Assembly: GCF_030272615.1 (NCBI RefSeq)
Contig: NC_081413.1
Span: forward strand, 20,958,501 to 21,022,500
DNA: 64,000 bases
Reading direction: 5' to 3'
DNA from: Cryptomeria japonica
Taxonomy: Eukaryota; Streptophyta; Pinopsida; Cupressales; Cupressaceae
The position numbers and the translations under genes were made by a program. Below, one piece after another: positions 44,549-56,531 of the stretch; position 1 is the stretch's first letter; each line of letters starts with the position of its first letter. The notes under the pieces were generated by a model, which saw only the letters and a program-made list of their open reading frames with translations, was not told the origin of the DNA and did not search any database.

Positions 44549-44758
44549 TTTGGCATTGATGCCAATGGGGGAAGATATGTATGTGAAAAATAAAGTAAGT
44601 ATATAATCCTAGGGGGAGGATATCAGACAGAGAGTATAGATGCAATCATAGTCAACCAACTCAAGGGGAGCATATCTTAGTTCCAATTTAAGTTTCAGTT
44701 GAACCAATAGCGAATCCATTTTTCACATGAGTGTTTCCATCAATGCCAAAGGGGAAGA
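44549..44758 (+). promoter_or_regulatory. Paired palindrome-PPT modules before the LTR
   Basis: TTTGGCATTGATGCCAA (44549-44565), with 7-bp inverted arms, is followed by TGGGGGAAGAT. About 180 bp later CATCAATGCCAAAGGGGAAG and AT lead directly into the LTR at 44759. Multiple PPT copies upstream of the 3' LTR are a described Sirevirus trait. Confidence 0.65.
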
Positions 44759-45664
44759 TTGTTGGCAATTGACACTCATTCGATCCATACATTGTCATTG
44801 ATGGCAACAAGATTAGGTTTAAGGCTTATACCGGCAGATACCGGTATTGGAGTAATCAAGGTTACAACTGGCATTGACACTGACATCTAGCACTTTAGTG
44901 AAGCAGACATCAGTCTGGGATCTGAAAGGTTTTATTTGTAGAATCATTTTATAATTATTGTATAAGGATGACATTGAATATCTTTTGTTTTGTATTGTAA
45001 GCTGACATAAGGCATATTGTTTGTAAAGGGTATATCCATCAGTTTATTAGATCATTTTGATAGAGGACGACAGGATAGTGAGCAGAATAATATGGAGAAA
45101 TAAATGATGCGAAGGATATGTATGTAGATCATTTGTATGCAAAATTTATATCATGCAATGATCAGTAGATGGTTTGTAAAGAATTCTTCATGAAAAGGAG
45201 ACACCGGTAAAAGGGTTTAGCGTTTATGAACCAGTACAGAACAGAGCTATAACTGAAACTCTTTTTGGTATTGCAGATGCATTTTGTGAGTTCATCTTTA
45301 TTGTTTTATCTCAGCAGAAGCTTGTAGTCAATGAGACTCTTTTGTGTTGAGCACTGTGCTCTAGGAAGTGTGCCTTCCTGCATGTGTAGGCCCCCATACT
45401 ATGTAATATAGTTCATATGGCCAGTGAATTGATATTGTGGGTCACAAATCTCACCATGGTTTTTCCTCTTTGAGGTTTTCCACATATAAAATTCAGTGTG
45501 TTATGGTGTTCATTCATGTGGCTGGTTTATTTACTTCATGTTATATATTTCTTCATTTACCAGTTTATATATGTATGTTATAATAAGTTAAAATATTGTT
45601 ATACTGGTAGAAAATTGATTCACCCCCCCCCCCCTCTCATTGTTCTTGGATTCCTTGTATTACA
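44759..45664 (+). mobile_element. 3' LTR of the extra-ORF copia element
   Basis: 906 bp. It starts TGTTGGCAATTGACAC after the PPT and ends CCTTGTATTACA. It holds several ACCGGT sites (44839-44862, 45203) and, near the end, a run of 12 C (45623-45634) in the context GATTCAC-C12-TCTCAT. The next base enters copia RNase H of another element, so this element inserted into, or recombined with, the outer copia. Confidence 0.8.
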
Positions 45665-45666
45665 AT

Positions 45667-45969
45667 AGTTCTATGGATGAAGCAAATGTTAAAGGACATA
45701 AAAGTGCATTGCAATGAACCGATAGTTATTCACTGTGATAACTCTATTGCTATAGACATATCAAAGAATCTGATATTCCACTCTAAGACAAAGAACATAT
45801 CTATCAAGTATAACTTTTTGAAGGAAAAAGTGGAAGAAAATGAAGTTAGACTAGTTTATGTGAACACTAAAGAGAAGATTGCAGACATCTTCACTATACC
45901 TTTGCCTAAAGAATCATTTGAGTACCTCAGATCCAAATTATTGGTTTTTGCCCCTTTGGCAAAAAACTG
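45667..45969 (+). pseudogene. Copia RNase H C-terminal fragment
   Basis: The frame reads WMKQMLKDIKVHCNEP, VIHCDNSIAIDISKN, NISIKYNFLKEKVEENEV and KEKIADIFTIPLPKE, the end of copia RNase H as in 39104-39400 but from a different copy. The upstream half was removed where the LTR at 44759-45664 abuts it. It ends naturally near 45969 and is followed by its own 3' region and LTR. Confidence 0.85.
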
Positions 45970-46114
45970 ATTGATTATATTTGGCATTAGTTCGGTATGC
46001 ATTATCAAAGCTAATAATCATTTTGTATTGATGTGGTGATGCTACTACTCAGGGGGAGTAGTTAGTCTCGTGATTCAATGATTTATAATTTTTCTTTTAT
46101 ATTTATGTTAGATC

Positions 46115-46336
46115 TTTGACATTGATGTCAAAGGGGTGGAGATATTCATGTGAAAACTTAAGGATTTAGATACATTAGGGGGAGAAATTTACAGAACGTA
46201 ACTGTGATAGCATCTACAGGGAGAGTATGGATCAAAACTTCATTGCTATATTCTTGTATGGGAGATTTCTTTGGCATTTCTTGGCACTTGGATGTTTTTC
46301 ACATGTAGTGTTGCCATCAATGCCAAAGGGGGAGAT
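46115..46336 (+). promoter_or_regulatory. Paired palindrome-PPT modules of the outer copia
   Basis: TTTGACATTGATGTCAAA (46115-46132) is a 7-bp-arm palindrome followed by GGGGTGGAGAT. The proximal copy CCATCAATGCCAAAGGGGGA, then GAT, meets the LTR at 46337. Spacing is about 195 bp. Two more GGGGAG clusters lie at 46050 and 46170. Confidence 0.65.
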
Positions 46337-47547
46337 TGTTGGCAATTTGGAGGAATTGATTATGTGTTGCATTAATGTTTTGTCATTGATGTCAACACTA
46401 GCTACTTTGGCTATTTACCGATATCTAGTTGGTCTTGGTAGGATGATTGGTTTCTAGTTGGTAAGATCATGTTGATCAAGTATACTCTGATATGCTTTGG
46501 CTTATGGAATTGGTTTAGATCTACTATCCATGCTACTCAGATATATGTTTAGTTAGATGGTATTGATTTGGTTATCAAATGCTATCTTATATGATGGTAA
46601 GCCTGCTTTATTGATTCCGCATAGGTTTCACTAGTAGAGCTTTGTTGAAGATCTTTTGATTTTATGCATAAGTTATGTTGGTATGACTTCTAGTAGGGAT
46701 TCAGGATGCTGATGGTTATCATGTTCATGTTCTAGTTGATTGGTGGTGTTGCATTTAGCACCAAACCTATTATGTGCTATCTAGGTTATGGACCAACTTA
46801 ATGTAACGTGTTTTTGGGACTCCTCGATGTGTTTCTGGGATGACTTATGGGTTGGATGATATTTGTTTGGCCTCAGGCCAAAATGTTTTATAATTATATA
46901 ATTGGTTTTATTGTCTAGGTGGCCAACTTAATTTAAGGTCAAGGGTTTGTATATATTTGTATGATCTCATTGTAGATCAAGGTATGCAAGTGAATAATGT
47001 AATAATCATTCATGCACAGGATTTGGTCGATCAAAGGTCATCGAGTTGGGTTTATGCAAGAGGTTTAAGACCTCTGGTATTGAGATTGATCAGAACTGTA
47101 TTCAGGTATAGGAAATTCTATTATTGTAGTTCATTCTTTCTTCCAGATTGTAGTACGAATTTCTATGTAGTTAGTAAGACTTCTTTTGTAATGAGCAGTG
47201 TGCTCTAGGATGTTGGCCTTCATGCAAGTGCAGGCCCCTCAATTTGTAATTGCATACTTACTATAGAAGTATTATCTGATTGTGGGTAGGCTTCCCAATG
47301 TGGTTTTTCCCTTTACTGGGTTTTGCACGTACAAATCTTGGTGTCATGTGTATGGTATATATTCTCTAATTGTTGATTGTGCTTAATTGGTATATCTGAT
47401 TTTTTGGTAATTGGTTTATGGATTCTGGTATCGATCTTATGTGTTTGAGTAATAAAGTTTTAAATGCTTAAGATTCCAGTAATCTGGTGATAACTGATTC
47501 ATCCCCCCCCCTCTCAGTTGTCCTCCAGTTATTTGAACTATCTAACA
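46337..47547 (+). mobile_element. 3' LTR of the outer copia element
   Basis: 1211 bp, TGTTGGCAATTTGGAGG to ATCTAACA. It has a C8 tract in CTGATTCATCCCCCCCC at 47494-47510, then CTCTCAG. It is the right edge of the copia cluster; Ty3 sequence resumes beyond it. Confidence 0.78.
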
Positions 47548-48268
47548 CACACAAAAGGAAATGCAATCTACTTTAAATATACAAATGCAAATGAAATACA
47601 ATTCTGCGATCGGATCACTCACTCGGTCATTGATTTTTGTCATCATTGAGACTTTAAAATGTGGGATGTGAGTGCAAACATTGATGGTAGTATTGAACCA
47701 TGATGACCTGAGCACTACTCTCCTGGGTTTTGAAATTACAAGTTAGCACAAGCATCGAGGTATAATTGAACCAATATGACATGAGTGCTACTTGTGGAAA
47801 CTAGACAATATTAACCATTGCTATATGCAAATCTGAAATGTCTTCGATGATACTCTGATGATCATGTCCTAAGATAAATTTGCACATATTAATGATTAAT
47901 TTATAGACAGTAGACAATAAAATACTGTGTGCCTTCCTTGTTCCTCTAGTCAGAGACATCCTGGATTCACTCAGAAATCATAGTAGTGAAAATCAAGATA
48001 GAAAATTTGAACCATTGTTGATAAAGTGTTAAAATCATTAGTCAAAAGATATCATCCATTGATATGTGTTTGTTCGGCTCAGACCGATAGTTGATAATTA
48101 TGGTAGATAATTTGATCTTTTGTATTTTCTGGTTTTTTACCGTATTTTGGTTTTTTTTGCTTTTCTACTATTTTTGGATTTTATCTTCTTTTTCACATTT
48201 TTGGATTTTTCTTCTTTTTCACTTTTTGGGGATTTTTCTACTTTTTCACTTTTTTTGATTTTCTTCTT
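47548..48268 (-). mobile_element. 3' untranslated part of the Tat-type Ty3 element
   Basis: Non-coding. At 48140-48270 a degenerate pyrimidine repeat (TTTTTCACTTTTTGG-like units, about 35-40 bp) makes a purine-rich stretch on the element sense strand just after the pol stop near 48269. Confidence 0.5.
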
Positions 48269-49400
48269 TTAGACATAGAACTTTTTCATATGTATACTAT
48301 TGATGGGTTCCTCAAACTGATCTCCATCTGGTGTTGATAGCTGATAGGATCTTGACCCATATGTTGTTGTAACAACGAACTAACCCAACCAGTTCGGTTC
48401 AAACTTCTCTTTCTTTTCTCGATCTTACTGGTTGCATGGATTTTATTCTAGTAATAGTTCTCCAACTTGAAAGGCTCTTGGTTTGACCTTGTGATTATAA
48501 CTTCAACAAATTATTTGTTGATACACCTTCAAATGATCAAAGGCATTTTTTTGTCGTTCGTGGATCAATTCTAGCTCTTGTAGTCCACATACTCATTGTT
48601 CTTCATCTGGGATAAGGCCTTTTAATCATACTCATAGAGAAGGTATCTCTACTTCTATTGGCAGTATTTCTTCTGATCCATAGACAAGAGAGAAAGGTGT
48701 GGCTCCTATAGGAGTGTAGATATTGGTACGGTTGGCCCATATAGCAGGGTTCAATTGAATATGCCAATCTCTGCCAACATCATTCACTGTCTTTTTGAGG
48801 ATTTTCAAAATTGTTTTGTTTGATGCTTCTTCTTGTCCATTCCCTTGTGGATAGTAGGGTCTGGAGAATCTATGTTGGATCTAAAATTTCTCACAAAGCT
48901 CTTATACATCCTAGTTCTTGAATGGTCACCCATTATCAGTGATAATGGTCATGGTATGCCATAGCGACATATGATGTAGCTCAAGATAAATGTAGCAATT
49001 TGTTTTCCTGTGATATTTGTGAGAGGTACTGCCTCAATCCATTTTGTAAAATATTATGTAGCTATAAGGATGAATTTGTGACCATTCGATGGAAGATTTA
49101 TCTTTCCTACTAGATCAAGACCCCATTGGCAAAAATGCCAAGATGTTGCCAAAGTAGGAAGCTCTTGTGCTAGTGTATGAATTAAATTTCCATGGATCTG
49201 ATATTGTTTGCATGTTTTAGCTATCTGAAAAGAATCTTGTTCCATAGTCCACCAATAATATCCCAAGTTTATGAGTTTTTCTGAAAGGGTAAGACCACTT
49301 AAATGAGTGCCACAAATGTCATTATGGACTTTATTTAAGGCCTTCTCAAATTCTTCTTTCTCGAGATATCTTAAGAGAGTATCATCTAGACCTCATTTAA
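48269..49400 (-). pseudogene. Ty3/Tat integrase
   Basis: From right to left: the zinc-binding region (HLSGLTLSEKLINLGYYW and CKQYQIHGN), then the core with GLDLVG (first Asp), TIITDNG (second Asp, about 48945) and EEASNKTILKILKK (Glu). A C-terminal part follows, ending IHMKKFYV before the stop. All three catalytic acidic residues can be seen. Frame breaks and stops, including one directly after TDNG, make the copy inactive. The GLDLVG and HMK-FY features fit the Tat clade; no chromodomain is seen. Confidence 0.82.
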
Positions 49401-49749
49401 AAAGGGTATCTATGACAAGAGTATAATGAGATGATTGGCAGATGAAATTTTACTTTGGGTTCTTTGACAAGTCAGGAGGGAGAGTGTTATCTTTTAGGTA
49501 TGTATAAATATGTTCATAACGGGAGGAATCATGTCCAACAAGGTGAGATAATTTGGGAATCTGGACAGTTATGGATAGGGTAAAATAACTCTTCTACCAG
49601 GAATTTGTAATGCTCTTGATTTTCTTGTGTCTAAAGTAGACAAGCAACTATTGCCATGGCATTTATTGCTTTGTTGTCATTTCGTGGAATTTGCTCAAAA
49701 GTTATTTCTACAAAATACATCTTGAAATTTGTTTATCATATTTTGTTTG

Positions 49750-50073
49750 ATAATCATCACTAATTTGATTGATGACGAGCTGAGAGTCTCCAAAAACCTA
49801 TAATTGTGTGATGTTCCATTCTCTGGCCATCTTGATTCCTATGACCAAAGCTTCATATTCTATTGTATTGTTGGTGCATGGAAAACTCAATTTATATGCC
49901 TTTGGAATTGTGTGACCTTGCGGTGTGATGAATAAAATGTCTGCTCCTGATCCATACTGAGCATATGAACCATCAAAGTACAATTGCCATGTCTGTTTGG
50001 TGACTGTGAGGATATCAACATCTAGAAATTCAATGTGTAAGGGATGATCATTTTGAAGTGGTGTTTCTGCCAA
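49750..50073 (-). pseudogene. Second (archaeal-type) RNase H domain
   Basis: The 91-codon frame contains WQLYFDGSYAQYGSGADILF and NNTIEYEALVIGIKMA, the first Asp and the Glu block of an archaeal-type RNase H. This domain, additional to the usual RT-linked RNase H, is characteristic of Tat elements (Ogre/Retand type). The extension past 49798 is broken by a stop. Confidence 0.85.
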
Positions 50074-50099
50074 CTAGTTTGCAATAATTTGTCCCTTGA

Positions 50100-51530
50100 T
50101 AGCTTTTATGTCCACATATTCAATATCAAATTCACTAAGGATCATGACCCATTTTCCTAATCGTCCTGTTAATGTTGCCTTACCAAGCAAATACTTTAAT
50201 GAGTCTATTTTAGAAATCCATTTGATTGAGTGAGAGAGTAGATAGTGCAGCAAAATTTTGATAAGAGAACACTACTGCTAAGAATGCTTTTTTGTTGGTG
50301 AATAATTGAGCTCATATCCCACTAATGTTCTGCTAACATAGTAAATATCTCATTCTTTTCGTTCATTATCCTATTGTGCGAGCATAACTCCTAATGATAC
50401 TTATGTGGCTAATACATATAGTTACAACAAATTTCCTTGAATTGGTAACATTAGGACTGGTGGTTGCATGAGATATTTCTTGATTTTGTTGAATGTTGTT
50501 TCACCTTGATTGTCCCATTTGAAATGAACATTCTTGTGAAATGGATGAGTAAATGGTTGACACTTATCTGCCAACTGAGCAACAAATCTTCTAATTGACT
50601 GCAATCTTCCTTGAAGTGATGTGAATTGACTGATGTTTTTGGGACATACCATTTCCATGATTGCTTTAACTATATCTAGATCTACTTCTATACCTCTGGC
50701 TGAAAAAATTATCCCAATAGCTTACCTGAAGTGACACCAAAGGCACATTTCGTAGGATTGAGCCTTAGCTTGTACTATTCTAACTAGTCAAAGATCTTTT
50801 TCAGGTATTTCTAGATGTTCCTCTCTATTGTAGGATTTTTCCAGTATGTTATCTACATAGTCTTCCATAAATGTATGCATCATGTCATGGAATATTGTTG
50901 TCATGGCTCTCTGCTATCTAGAACTTGCATTCTTTAGTCCAAATGGCATGATGTTCTAGCAGAAAGTACCCCATGAACACGTGAAAGTTGTCTTTTCTTG
51001 ATCTTCTAGAGCTATTTTAATCTGATTATATACTGAGAAACCATTCATTAGGGAAAGCATGGAATGCCTAGTAGTTAAATAGACAATGATGTCAATAGTA
51101 GGCAAAGGAAAGTCATCTTTTGGACATGCATTATTGAGATGTTTGAAGTCTGTGCATGCTCTGATACTTTTATCCTATTTAGAAAGAGGAACTATGTTTG
51201 ATACCCATTGAGGATATGCCACAGGTCTGATGAATCCCATGTCCAGTAATTTCTTCAATTTTTCTTTGACAAAGAGAGCTATACGAGGATGCACTTTTCT
51301 CAATTTTTATTTTACTGGTTTGGCTCCTGGAGCAACATTTAGGTGATGCATTATAAGATCTCGATCCAACCCTGGCATGTCTGCATATGACCAAGTGAAA
51401 TTGATTTTTTTCATCTTTTGAAAAATTCCAGATATTTTTTCTTTTCTTGTTCTAATAGAGAGGTTTCCAGATGTAGAATCTTTGGTTGATTAGTTGTTCC
51501 AATGTTGACTACCTCAGTTCAATCAATATA
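50100..51530 (-). pseudogene. Ty3/Tat reverse transcriptase and first RNase H
   Basis: RT starts near 51400 with KLRKMHPDIALFVKEKLKKL-like sequence and shows GFIRPVAYPQWVSNIVP, CTDFKHLNNACPKDDFPLP and MPFGLKNA. The polymerase motif is YVDN (about 50850) where active enzymes have YVDD, so a catalytic Asp is lost. The thumb/connection (SLQGRLQSIRRFVAQLADKC, 50658-50422) and the degraded first RNase H follow. Most pol blocks remain in one frame, split by stops rather than shifts. Confidence 0.82.
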
Positions 51531-51599
51531 GATGATCTCTCTTGATAATATTCAGGTAAGGTGTAAAATCTCCCATCTTCTGGCACCTCAAGGAGGTTT

Positions 51600-53190
51600 T
51601 CACTATTAGATGCATCATTTTTTTTTACTTTTCCTTGTGTAATGTTACCAATAAATGGTTTTCAGCATTAGACCTGCTATTTTTTATTTTATTTTTACTT
51701 TTGTGACTAGGAGATTTGGTACCCAGTTGACTGGAAGATGCGTTGGTGAAATCCCAGGTGGAAGTTGTGGGCTCAATTGCATTGAGGTATAAGGAAATAG
51801 CGTGGTCACTAGGAAAGGTATTAATTGTAGTATGTCCTTCATTATCCCAAACAATAAGTTCAGGATGTATTAAAAGTAAGGGATCGTCAAGTTGTGATGT
51901 TTCAAAGGCATTAAGGTTCATGATAGAAATGTTAAAGTCTTCAATATGTATTTCAATGTCTAGGATGATACTCTCGTCAGAATGACCTCTCACAAGTAGT
52001 TCCTGATCATCCTCGATTAAATCCAAGTCAGTCGAATGTGATTCTAATTCAAGTGATCTAGTTCCAAACATTTTTCCTGCATATGCATGAACTGCATCCA
52101 CACCCACATCTTCTCCATAGCAAGTTTCTTCAACTGATTACTCAGAATGATAGGAATCTCATTCTCATTCATTGGAATCTATCTCACTGGCAGCTTGCAA
52201 TCTGCAAATTTGTTCATATTCAGCTTCCTCTAGGTTGATATTCATTTATGTTAGTCTTTCTATTAGTTCCCCTTGCTTTATACCAGCTTCTTGTCTGTTT
52301 TGATTAGAAGTTGAATCTGCTTGGGAAGTGCCTTTATTTTGTCTTTCTTGCTGATTAGAAGCTCTCTCTTTTTGTGATCTTATGTTTTCTGGTTCTTGTT
52401 GTTTGGCAGATTCTTCTTCTCTTTTGATTGCAAGTTGCAAATTATCTTTTGTCATGTTCATCTTTTTGTTCCCTAGAAAATGTTTCTTCTTGTGGGGTAA
52501 CTTGTCCATACCCTAAGCCTGATTTGTCTTTAACCTATTGAGAATGAGGTTGTATGGGTTCTAAGATACCTTCTTTTCTTTTTCCTACAGGTCCCATTCT
52601 AGTGTACCCCATTTTCTGAAGGATGTTAAATGCTATTCCATATTTCTTTGTAAGTATTTTGACATTATTGATTTTTTGTTGAACTTCTTCATGCTTATAT
52701 AACTATTGTAGCACATCTTTGTCCTTTATTTCCTCAGATAATGTCCCAACACTAACAAATTCTCCATCAAATATTGGAAGAGGTTTTACAACTAGTTATT
52801 GTTTTGAGTTTGATGGTTTACTATAAGATTTAGGAGAAAGTGGTAATTGTGAAACTGAATATTCTTCGTTACATTGATCCCTTAGCTGTATCTATTTTTT
52901 AAAACTTGACAATATTGAGAAAAATGATTTTTCCTTAGATTGTGTGCTTGAAGATGATGCCTCTCTATTATGTGGAACAATGACCTCTTCTACCAGTTTC
53001 AAATTACTACAATATTGGAATGGATTTGAGTCTGTTGAAATTGTGATTTCCTGTCCATAGTATGGAAACTTCAAGCACTAGTGATAAATTGAGGGAACAA
53101 ATTCTATGTCATGAATGCATGGCCTTCTCAAAATTATGTTGTATGATAAATCTCGGTCTATAACTTCACATCCTATATATTTCTGCAAGG
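51600..53190 (-). pseudogene. Ty3/Tat protease end and protease-RT linker
   Basis: The part at 53190-53080 (KYIGCEVIDRDLSYNIIL, then RRPCIHD, where the usual motif is GRPWIHD) is the second half of the protease, separated from its first half by the solo LTR. 53074-52892, 52509-52246 and 52107-51625 form the long, poorly conserved linker before RT, rich in Gln/Glu/Ser/Asn, with INTFPSDHAISLYL-like sequence near its end. Long linkers are usual in Tat elements. Confidence 0.7.
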
Positions 53191-53195
53191 GTCCT

Positions 53196-55193
53196 TGATT
53201 GGGAGATTGAGTGAGAAGTTGCTCAATAAGTCTAAATTGGTTTAATCAATCAAAAGGACCCAAAGGATATGATTTTTGTGTTCAATTAGTGCTTGCAATA
53301 TTAATCTTTAGTTTCTTGATTTTCAACACCCACACCTCTTCTCAAACAACCACCCTATTATGTTGTTACACTCCCTTGCTCAAGCTTATTTCCTCAATGT
53401 TACTCAAACCTTCCACCATAGGTCCACACCCCTAAATGGTGTATTAACTATCACTGATGATTGAATTAGGTTCCTTGTGTTTATTTCAATTGTCTTCCAA
53501 AAGTTTGGAAGGTTCTAACACCATTGAAGCAATCGGGTTCAAACTTTTAGTTAAAACAAGGCTAAAAAGGTTACTAGCCTGAGGTGACCTAATTTGAGTG
53601 AATTTTGCTTGTATAGTGCAACGATGGCCATAACCATCATGGAACCTAATGTGTAAGGTGTCAACAAGGTCCAAACACAAGGATTTTTATGTTTTTAGCT
53701 CCTGAGAAGGCAGTATAATGACTATCCACATTTTTAGGCAAGAAAGTAGGGTTTTGAGAGGGTTTTGCTCATAAAACATAGGAAGTCTCTCCTAAACCAC
53801 AAGCCAAGCTTCCAAACTATTATAGAACCTCTTCCACATCATTTGGAATAGTTGTCCAACTCTGCCTTGCATAAAATTATATCAAACATTTTCCATACAA
53901 ACTGGAAAAGGCAATAAAATGACTATTACATGCAGTGTCACTGCTAATTCACTATCCTTTCTGCATTTTTGATGGTTAGAATTTCATAGAAAACTTCAAA
54001 ATTGACTGAATTAACCTCCAAATAAAATTTATAGCTTTGTCCTACCACTTGCAAGAAGTTTTCAAAACATATTCACTCCTACAAAGCATTTTGGGGTAAA
54101 AAAACCATTAATTCCCCAAAAACATGGTGCTCACTGCCCTTTACAACTGATACAACTTCAAGGAAAATTAAACATAGTTCGAGTTCCAAATGTCCTTAAA
54201 TTAACAAGAGGTCTTGAGCAGGTCTCAAAACCTTGTTTGAATACTCAAATTGCCTTTGAGTTCAACCATTGTTCATGTTCTTGTTACTAGTCAAGTTTCA
54301 CACCAAACTTGTCTAGCATGATCTCAAATACACCTCATTGTCACAACCCTGGCCAAATAAAAACTTATTTACACTATACATGAGCAATGAAACTTGTCTA
54401 AGTCTACCCATGGGAGCCCAAACTTAGATTTACATAAGTTGTTGCATTTTTGGATCCCAAACCCTTGACAGGGCAGTGAAGAGACACAATGGAAATAAAA
54501 ATATACAAACAACTTCCAGATGTTAAACCAATGAAACTATTACATCAAATGCTTTGAATTTACATTGAAATCAATCTCCAGAAAGTACATTATGGAAGGA
54601 AACTATCCAGTACAGACTGTCACAAGTAAATGAGTTCAAAAACCATTAAAAGCCAAAAAAATTTATATTTCTAATTGAGAATGTCTTTCAAAAACAATTG
54701 CCAACCCTATAAAAAGAAGAGGAAGGAATATTTATAGCATCATGATTTAGTTATGAGGTCCTACATGGACAACCAATTATGGGAGGTCTGCTTTTACAAA
54801 CTTGTCTTAAAAATGACAACTTTTCCAAACAAAGAAAACAACTTTTGTTGCTCCAAATGGCATTTTTGAGCAACCTAACTTATCTATCCCTCCTAGACAC
54901 TTAGGAATGTTTAAAAACACTCACAAAACATGTTCCAAAACTTTCCCAACCATTTCTAGGCCTATAAGGCAATTTTCCACATTTTAGCCCTTTTTGGCCT
55001 AGAAGCACAAAATTGACAACTCAAGCCCTAAGAAGAAAAACTTGATCTCTCAAGCACAAAATGAGATCAAACACTTATTAAATGACTAAAAATAACCTAT
55101 AACAACATTCAAAAACTATTACAAGACTCACAAACACTTAAGCATGAAAATACTAAAAAGGAGAGTGAAGCATGACTAGGTGCTCCTACACCA
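53196..55193. mobile_element. Solo LTR (1998 bp) inserted in the Ty3 protease
   Basis: Bounded by TGATTGGGAG and CTACACCA with a perfect 5-bp target duplication GTCCT at 53191-53195 and 55194-55198. Removing the insert and one GTCCT rejoins the protease reading across the site without a frameshift. There is no PBS, PPT or interior, so it is a product of LTR-LTR recombination. A TATA-like CTATAAAAAGAAG at 54706 suggests plus orientation, but this is weak. No other copy of this LTR family was noticed in the window. Confidence 0.9.
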
Positions 55194-55542
55194 GTCCTAC
55201 TCCGATTGGTAATACCACAATTCCTTTGGAGGAACGTCCTTCTTCACCGTATGCTTTCATTGTGATCTTTTTACGGGGATCAATTGCCTTTTTAGAATAA
55301 CCTAAATCATGAACAAGAATTGATGAGGAAATATTCAAGATAGTTCCTCCATCTATTAGGACATGTTTAACATGTGTTTTATGAATAAAGACTTCGATAT
55401 GCAAGGGAACGTTATGGGGATGTTGCAAAGATATGTAATCTTCTTCTATGAATGATAAGAAATGAAGCATTGAGAGGTGTCCTACTATAGGTTTGAATTG
55501 ATCTACATCAAGATCTTTAGATACCGTCGTATCTACTAGCAC
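55186..55542 (-). pseudogene. Ty3/Tat aspartic protease, N-terminal half
   Basis: 118 codons, with VLIDGGTILNISSSILVHDL as the active-site region (D-G-G instead of D-S/T-G, as is common in Tat relatives), then KKITMKAYGEEGRSSKGIV. The last true residues lie just before the solo LTR at 55193-55198; the second half is at 53190-53080. Frame matches the upstream piece at 55920-55723. Confidence 0.85.
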
Positions 55543-55722
55543 TCTTTATTAAATTTCTTTATGTGTGGGTGAAAGTTTTAAAAGTTCTAAAATTGATATT
55601 TGTGCAGTAGTTTTCTATAGTTGATCCACTAGGCTATATTGTTTTGAATTGGATGACATGTTAGTTGTAGGATCTGGCAAAGTAACTTTGGATTTTCTTC
55701 TTGTGATAACATGAGCAGGTTC

Positions 55723-56400
55723 TTATTGTTGTTTCTCTTTGACCACAATTAAATTGACCATGTTATCATAAGTATGAGCATAGTTCCCTTTTACTTTACC
55801 CTTGGCATGCTGTGCTGCTAATGATTTGCCCTTCTCATAATTAGGAAGTGGATTTTTGAAAGTTGTGTGTGATTCATTTGTCTTATGGCCATCCACAGTT
55901 ATTACGCCATTGTCAATCAAGTCTTGGATGACATGTTTTAACTGCTGATAATCATTTTTTTGGTGCCCTTTGTTTTGATGAAAATCACAATAATGGTTGT
56001 CATTCCACCAAGCAGGTTTTACCTAGGGTTCAAAGTTTCTTGCTTCGGGCATGATAATCAACTTGTTTACAAGAAGTGTCTTTAATGCTGACCCAAGTGG
56101 TTCACCAATGCTGGTAAATTTCCTATGAAAGAAATTTAAAAAAATGATTTTTCTTTATTGTTATCTTGTTGAACCACTACTGTGTGATTTGATAAATTGC
56201 AAACTAGTTGCTTTTGTTTCATATTATTATTATCCACTATCCCATCATTGACAATGTTTCGATTTTTGTTCCAAAACTTGGGCTTATCATTGTTGTTATT
56301 ATTAGTAGTGTTGTTAGGAGGAGGATAAACTCCTTTGTATATCTTCAACTCTCCTTTCTTTATCATAGCTTCCTCTATCTTGATTCCATTATCAATCATC
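55723..56400 (-). pseudogene. Ty3/Tat gag C-terminal region
   Basis: Minus-strand pieces 56399-56136 (Asn-rich) and 55920-55723, with a frameshift between. Between them lies the Cys/His segment CDFHQNKGHQKND followed by LKHVIQDLIDNGVI. This is the conserved post-gag zinc-like motif (C-x2-H-x3-GH) with the last Cys replaced. It likely bound nucleic acid in the intact element. Confidence 0.7.
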
Positions 56401-56531
56401 TTTTCGAAACTTGGATGGCATTAAATTTTTAGGTTATAACTCATTTGTTCATTTATATTGTCAATGAGTATGTCCATCTTTTCATATTCTGGCACCGTAC
56501 GAGGATATCGTGCAACTAATCATCTCCACCT

